NCBI GenBank assembly: GCA_910588595.1
Contig: CAJUQU010000117.1
Coordinates: 1 to 10,559, forward strand
From: an uncultured Lachnospiraceae bacterium
Lineage (GTDB): Bacteria; Bacillota_A; Clostridia; Lachnospirales; Lachnospiraceae
Reading direction: 5' to 3'
Length of the DNA: 10,559 nt
Each line of letters begins with the position of its first letter. Within the stretch, counting starts at the first letter, position 1. A program made the position numbers and the translations under genes. Of this stretch, positions 6,012 to 10,559 are shown piece by piece. The notes beneath the pieces are model-generated. The model had not been told where the DNA came from and searched no databases. It saw only the letters and a program-made list of their open reading frames with translations.

Positions 6012-7721
6012 ATGGAGATCGCAGTACTTTTTGCAATATTGGTGGCAGTTTTTCTGTATGTGATGATCAGGGGGGCAGTGGAGGAGAAGAGCCGCAGGAA
6101 AAGATACCGCAGGCAGCTCAAAGAGCTCTACGGCAGCTTTCCGGACAGAACCTACAGCCCGGAGGAGCTTGACCGGATAGCGCGCTACTACTGGCATACG
6201 TGTGAGAAAGACTGCGGCGCCGAAAATGATATCGACGGGATCACCTGGAATGACCTGGCAATGGACAATGTTTTTGCGCGCATGAATTTCACACAGTCCT
6301 CGTCGGGTGAGGAGTATCTGTATGCGATGCTGCGGCGCCCTGTGACTGACGACAGAGACGGCAGACAGGAAAAGATGGAGGCGCACATCCGCTATATGAT
6401 GACGAGCGAGAAGGAGCGGCTTGATACGATGATGTCCCTCAGAGATCTGGGGCGCACAGGTAAGTACGCGCTCTCTGACTATCTCGATTACCTTGATGAG
6501 CTTGGCGTGCGCGGCAACAGTATGCACTATGGCTGCATCCTGCTGCTCCTGGTGGCGGTCGCGGTGATCTTCGTGCGGGCGTCGCTGGGAGTGCCTCTGC
6601 TGATCGCGGCAGCGTGCTTCAACATTGTGACATATATGAAAGAGAAAGGGATCGCAGCCCCTTATGTGACGACATTTTCCTATATCATGCGCATGATCCA
6701 CTGCGCTGACGACATCATAAAGCATCACTATGGTCCCGAGATGGAGGATTATGTTTCGACCTTAAGATCAGAGAGGGGAAGCTTTCGGGATTTCGAGAAA
6801 AATTCGGGGATGGTGCTGAAAATGAACGCCTCGACCGGAAACATCGATGAACTGTTGTTTGATTATATCAAAATGCTGACACACATCGACCTGATCCGCT
6901 TTAATAAGATGCTCCATATTGTCCATGAGAACAAGCGTGAGATCATCGGGCTTGCCGAAGATATCGGTTATATTGATGCGGTGATCTCCATAGGATATTT
7001 TAGGGCGGCGCTGCCATATTATACGACGCCTGTGCTCAGGACCGGGTGCGACAGTCCGTTTGCGATCAGCGAGGGATTTCATCCGTGCATTGACAGCCCG
7101 GTCGCAAACAGCTTTTCACAGCGCAGAGGTATGATCATCACCGGTTCCAATGCGTCGGGCAAGTCCACCTTTTTGAAAATGACTGCGATCAACGCGATCC
7201 TGGCGCAGACGATACACACCTGCGCGGCAAAAATGTACAAGGGCAATTATTACAGGATCTATTCCTCCATGTCACTGCGGGATGATCTCGGCAGCGGTGA
7301 GAGCTACTATATCGTGGAGATCAAGGCGCTCAAGCGCATCGTGGACGCGGCGGGCACGGGGGATAACACGCCGCTTTTGTGCTTTGTGGACGAAGTGCTC
7401 AGAGGTACGAATACGGTGGAGCGCATCGCCGCGTCGACACAGATCCTGGAGCGGCTGTCACAGCAGGGGATCCGCTGTTTTGCGGCGACGCACGACATAG
7501 AGCTAACACATCTGCTGGAGCGGTATTATGACAATTATCATTTTGAGGAAGAGGTCAGAAACGACGATGTGCTCTTCTCGTACAGACTTCTCGAGGGAAG
7601 GGCACACACCAGGAATGCGATCAAGCTTCTGGAGATCATAGGGTTTTCTAAGGAGATCATCAGAAGGGCGGACGACATGGCAAGGGCGTTCCTTGCGGAT
7701 GGCGAATGGTCTGCCGAGTAA
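6012..7721 (+). CDS. Membrane-anchored MutS-family ATPase
   Basis: A 569-residue protein whose C-terminal third is a MutS-type ABC ATPase: Walker A GSNASGKST at residues 378-386, a Q/signature region around SSMSLRDDLGSGESYY, Walker B LLCFVDEVLRGTN with D460 and E461, and a THD switch with H494. The N-terminus has one hydrophobic helix (about 3-20), and residues about 174-210 form two more (GCILLLLVAVAVIFV then VPLLIAAACFNIV), so it should be membrane-bound. The recognisable mismatch-binding domain of true MutS is absent; the part between is a helical core/lever-like region. It is therefore a MutS-related protein of unknown function, not the mismatch repair MutS, and MutS2 is also unlikely because no Smr domain is present. 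The ATG at 6012 is chosen because GGAGG (6002-6006) lies 5 bases upstream and a membrane helix follows at once; the open frame extends back into cdd but that part lacks an RBS. The ABC gene starts 24 bases after its stop, so co-transcription is likely. Confidence 0.85.
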   Translation: MEIAVLFAILVAVFLYVMIRGAVEEKSRRKRYRRQLKELYGSFPDRTYSPEELDRIARYYWHTCEKDCGAENDIDGITWNDLAMDNVFARMNFTQSSSGEEYLYAMLRRPVTDDRDGRQEKMEAHIRYMMTSEKERLDTMMSLRDLGRTGKYALSDYLDYLDELGVRGNSMHYGCILLLLVAVAVIFVRASLGVPLLIAAACFNIVTYMKEKGIAAPYVTTFSYIMRMIHCADDIIKHHYGPEMEDYVSTLRSERGSFRDFEKNSGMVLKMNASTGNIDELLFDYIKMLTHIDLIRFNKMLHIVHENKREIIGLAEDIGYIDAVISIGYFRAALPYYTTPVLRTGCDSPFAISEGFHPCIDSPVANSFSQRRGMIITGSNASGKSTFLKMTAINAILAQTIHTCAAKMYKGNYYRIYSSMSLRDDLGSGESYYIVEIKALKRIVDAAGTGDNTPLLCFVDEVLRGTNTVERIAASTQILERLSQQGIRCFAATHDIELTHLLERYYDNYHFEEEVRNDDVLFSYRLLEGRAHTRNAIKLLEIIGFSKEIIRRADDMARAFLADGEWSAE

Positions 7722-7745
7722 GCGAAACTGTTTGTGGAGGGGGAC

Positions 7746-9500
7746 ATGAAAACAGTATTGTCAAAATATCTAAGACCGTACTACGGACGTATGCTGCTGG
7801 GGTTTGTCATCAAGTTTATCGGGACGATCATGGATCTGTGCCTGCCCTGGATACTGGCGTATATGATCGACACAGTGATCCCGCAGGGGAGGCGGAATGA
7901 CATTTTTGTGTGGGGATTTGTGATGCTAGTCTGCTCGGTGCTCGCGCTCACGTTCAACGTGGTCGCAAACCGCATGGCATCCAAGGTGGCAAGAGATACG
8001 ACGGAGACGATACGCCGCGATTTGTTTGTGAAGATCATGTGGCTCTCCAATGCGAAGACGGACGAATTCACGAAGCCGTCCCTGATCTCGAGACTCACAA
8101 CAGACACCTACAATATCCAGCAGATGCTGGGGAGAGTGCAGCGCCTTGGCGTCCGCGCCCCGATCCTGGTGATCGGCGGCATACTCGTGACACTGACACT
8201 CGATCCGGTGCTGACGCTCGTGATGGTCTCCGTGATGCCGGTCACGGCGTTTGTCACGTACTATTTTTCCAGAAAAAGTATCCCCATGTACAATGCGCTG
8301 CAGAGGGCTGTCGACCAGTTTGTGCGCCTGCTGCGGGAGGATATCGCAGGGATCCGTGTGATCAAAGCGCTCTCCAAGACGGACTGCGAGGAACAGAAAT
8401 ATGATGACCTGAACAAAAAGGTGGTCACGCTGGAGCGGCGGGCGGATGTCACGATGGCGGTCGTCAATCCTGCCACGAACCTTTTTCTGAACCTCGGGCT
8501 GGTGTTTGTCGTGATCGTCGGTGCGTACAGGGTGGATCAGGGCACCTCCGAGGTCGGCAAGATCCTGGCATTTCTCACCTATTTTACGATCATATTAAAT
8601 GCCATGATCAATATTTCCAAGATGTTTGTCATCATTTCGAGGGCAGTGGCGTCGGCGGACCGTATCATGGAGGTCATCGATGTGCCGGATAGGATGGATC
8701 CGGATAAGATAAGTCTGGATAAGATAAATCAGGATCAGGTGCAGTCTGTGCACGGCGAACAGCCCGCGGAAGAGGAGGCATATATCTGCTTTGAGCATGT
8801 GACATTCTCCTATCGGTCTGCGGAGGCAGAGCCCAATCTGGCGGACATCAGCTTCTCGCTGAAAAAGGGTGAGACGCTCGGGATCATCGGCGCGACAGGC
8901 TCAGGGAAGAGCACGCTCGCCGCGCTGCTGATGCGTTTTTATGAGACTGATCGGGGAAATATCTATATAGAGGGTGAAGATATCCGTTCCATGGAGGCTG
9001 GCAGGCTCAGGGAACGGTTTGGCGTCGTCTTTCAGAACGATACGATCTTTGAGGATTCCATCGCGGGGAATGTCCGTATGGGACGGACACTGTCAGATGC
9101 GGATGTCAGAAAGGCGATCGAATATGCGCGGGCGAAAGAGTTTGTCGAGGAAGCAGGGCGGGGATATGATGACCACATCAATATCCGCGGAGCCAATCTG
9201 AGCGGCGGGCAGAAGCAGCGCATACTGATCGCGAGGGCACTGGCGGCAAAGCCGGATATCCTGATCCTGGACGATTCCTCGAGCGCGCTGGACTACAAGA
9301 CGGACGCTGCCCTGCGCCGTGAGCTGGCAGCGCATTTTGCGGACACGACGAAGCTGATCATCGCACAGCGCGTCAGCTCGATACTGCATGCGGATCACAT
9401 CATGGTGCTCGAGGACGGGAAAATGATCGGGTACGGCACGCACGAGGAGCTTTTGGAGCACTGCGAGGTGTACCGGGAGATCCGCGACTCACAGATGTAG
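7746..9500 (+). CDS. ABC exporter half-transporter with degenerate ATP site
   Basis: A 584-residue type-I ABC exporter: six membrane helices in residues about 1-310, then a nucleotide-binding domain. Walker A is GATGSGKST at 382-390, the Q-loop is VVFQND, the signature is LSGGQ at 485-489, and Walker B is ILILDD. The catalytic Glu after Walker B is Asp (D510) and the switch His is Gln (Q541, in IIAQRVSS). Both changes are the hallmark of the degenerate-site subunit of heterodimeric exporters such as TM287/288 and BmrC/BmrD, and the next gene supplies a partner. The substrate is unknown; drugs, peptides or lipids are all possible. The linker between domains (315-334) contains a four-unit pentapeptide repeat. 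The ATG at 7746 is chosen because GGAGG (7736-7740) sits 5 bases upstream; a GTG at 7734 in the same frame overlaps that RBS. Confidence 0.93.
   Translation: MKTVLSKYLRPYYGRMLLGFVIKFIGTIMDLCLPWILAYMIDTVIPQGRRNDIFVWGFVMLVCSVLALTFNVVANRMASKVARDTTETIRRDLFVKIMWLSNAKTDEFTKPSLISRLTTDTYNIQQMLGRVQRLGVRAPILVIGGILVTLTLDPVLTLVMVSVMPVTAFVTYYFSRKSIPMYNALQRAVDQFVRLLREDIAGIRVIKALSKTDCEEQKYDDLNKKVVTLERRADVTMAVVNPATNLFLNLGLVFVVIVGAYRVDQGTSEVGKILAFLTYFTIILNAMINISKMFVIISRAVASADRIMEVIDVPDRMDPDKISLDKINQDQVQSVHGEQPAEEEAYICFEHVTFSYRSAEAEPNLADISFSLKKGETLGIIGATGSGKSTLAALLMRFYETDRGNIYIEGEDIRSMEAGRLRERFGVVFQNDTIFEDSIAGNVRMGRTLSDADVRKAIEYARAKEFVEEAGRGYDDHINIRGANLSGGQKQRILIARALAAKPDILILDDSSSALDYKTDAALRRELAAHFADTTKLIIAQRVSSILHADHIMVLEDGKMIGYGTHEELLEHCEVYREIRDSQM
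8688..8747 (+). repeat. Four degenerate 15-base tandem units in the ABC linker
   Basis: Four consecutive in-frame 15-base units each begin with GAT and encode D-[R/K/Q]-[M/I/V]-x-x: DRMDP, DKISL, DKINQ and DQVQS. The two middle units are nearly identical at the DNA level (GATAAGATAA start). They fall between the membrane domain and the nucleotide-binding domain, where length changes are tolerated. Confidence 0.6.
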
Positions 9501-9528
9501 ATCGATTTAGACTGGTTGGAGGTAGGTT

Positions 9529-10533
9529 ATGGCGGAAGGGCAGAAAAAGTACGAGAAACCAAAGAACCGCAAAAAGACGGTACTGCGGCTTGGCAGCTAT
9601 ATGATACAGTACAAATATCTGGTGCTGTTGGCGCTTGGCTTGACATTGGGAAGCAATCTGCTGGCGCTGGTGGGACCGATGCTCTCGGGCTACGCGATCG
9701 ATGCCATAGAGCCGGGCGCCGGAAAGGTAGACTTTGCGCGTGTGTTTTACTATGCAGGACTGATGGTGGTTTTTTATGTTGTTTCGTCCGTGCTGTCTTA
9801 CATATTATCCGTCCTGATGATCCAGATCAGCCGCAAGGTCGTGTATCAGATGCGCAAGGATGTATTCAATCGTCTGATGGAGCTGCCGGTCGGGTATTTT
9901 GACACGCACCAGACAGGAGATATCATCAGCCGCATTTCATATGATATTGACACGGTAAACACCTCGCTTGCAAACGATATAATTCAGATCTTTACAACCC
10001 TGATCACGGTTGTCGGCGCGTTTTTCATGATGATCGTCATCTCGCCCAAGCTGGTGCTGATCTTTGCCTTTACAGTGCCGTTGTCGATCGCGCTGACCAG
10101 ATTCATCACGGGAAAGACGCGCCCTCTGTTTCGCATGCGGTCGCGCAGATTGGGCGAATTAAACGGTTTCGTGGAGGAGATGATCTCAGGGCAGAAGACG
10201 TTGAAAGCATATCATCAGGAGGAAAACACGATCGGCAGGTTTGACGGCAAAAACGGGGAGGCGGTGGAGGCTTATTACAGGGCAGAGTATTATGGAAGCG
10301 TTGTCGGCCCTGCGGTGAATTTTGTCAACAACCTCTCCCTCGCGCTGGTGAGCATGTTCGGGGCGCTGCTCTTTCTGAACGGGCAGATGCGCATTGGCAG
10401 TATTTCTTCGTTTATCCTGTATTCCAGGAAATTCTCCGGACCGATCAACGAGGCGGCAAATATCATGAGCGAGCTGCAGTCTGCGCTCGCCGCTGCAGAG
10501 CGCGTATTCCATATGATCGACGAGCCGGCGGAG
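9529..10533 (+). CDS. ABC exporter half-transporter, 3'-truncated (membrane domain only)
   Basis: The frame opens at ATG 9529 behind GGAGG (9518-9522, 6-base spacer) and stays open to the right edge. The 335 genuine residues form a type-I exporter membrane domain: a basic N-terminus (MAEGQKKYEKPKNRKK), six hydrophobic segments, the coupling-region motif LPVGYFDTHQTGDIISR, and the second intracellular loop FVEEMISGQKTLKAYHQE. The sequence ends at FHMIDEPAE, just where the linker to the nucleotide-binding domain begins. The stop and ATPase domain are missing because the contig ends, not because the gene is broken. It follows the previous ABC gene by 28 bases and is the expected partner carrying the catalytically competent site, which cannot be checked here. 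Bases after 10533 are sequencing adapter; their in-frame translation RSEERRVG is artefact. Confidence 0.93.
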
Positions 10534-10559
10534 AGATCGGAAGAGCGTCGTGTAGGGAA
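10534..10559 (+). other. Illumina adapter contamination at the contig end
   Basis: The final 26 bases start with AGATCGGAAGAGC and continue with GTCGTGTAGGGAA, which is identical to the beginning of the standard TruSeq read-2-side adapter. A perfect match of 26 bases at the very edge of a contig is not credible by chance. The boundary may be off by a base or two because genomic bases can coincide with the adapter. Confidence 0.97.

Noticed and set aside
5853..6728. 291-residue open frame on the minus strand across cdd and the MutS-like gene
   Set aside because: It is antisense to two clearly identified genes, crosses the cdd terminator, has no recognisable domain and is rich in His/Arg/Cys as expected for the shadow of a GC-rich coding strand.
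7734..7745. GTG start for the first ABC gene
   Set aside because: The GTG overlaps the GGAGG that serves the ATG at 7746; starting there would leave no RBS.

Overview
The window looks like a metagenomic or draft-assembly contig from a spore-forming Bacillota, most probably a Lachnospiraceae-type Clostridia. The reasons are an intact spoIVA, strong GGAGG-type ribosome binding sites before nearly every gene, moderate GC in the main genes, and gene content typical of that group. The genus cannot be fixed by reading alone. All genes lie on the + strand.

Layout: (1) 1-499, the 3' part of a Fic-domain (AMP-transferase type) gene, clearly more AT-rich than the rest and cut by the left edge. (2) 720-3332, a three-gene cluster: a MoxR-type AAA+ ATPase, a CoxE-like von Willebrand A (VWA) protein, and a small four-cysteine zinc-ribbon-like protein with a long basic tail. 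It closes with a convincing intrinsic terminator (about 3348-3390). (3) 3514-5016, spoIVA, the ATPase that polymerises on the forespore surface as the base of the spore coat. (4) 5017-5527, a gene-free stretch holding a dense series of perfect hairpins with MITE-like (miniature transposable element) organisation, followed by an extended -10 promoter and a leader hairpin. (5) 5528-5935, cdd (cytidine deaminase), with its own promoter and terminator. (6) 6012-7721, a membrane-anchored MutS-family ATPase. (7) 7746-9500 and 9529-right edge, two half-size ABC exporters that look like the two halves of one heterodimeric pump; the first carries the degenerate nucleotide site, the second is cut off after its membrane domain.

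How the genes fit together: the MoxR/VWA pair is the usual chaperone-like ATPase plus metal-ion-dependent adaptor arrangement, and the zinc-ribbon protein is its likely accessory or client. The MutS-like gene and the two ABC genes are closely spaced (24 and 28 nt gaps) and probably form one transcript.

The last 26 bases (10534-10559) match the start of the standard Illumina TruSeq adapter and are not biological. The contig therefore ends in the second ABC gene at about 10533, and anything translated beyond that is artefact. The most biologically interesting items are the hairpin element at 5229-5387, the membrane-tethered MutS ATPase, and the uncharacterised MoxR-VWA-zinc-ribbon cluster.
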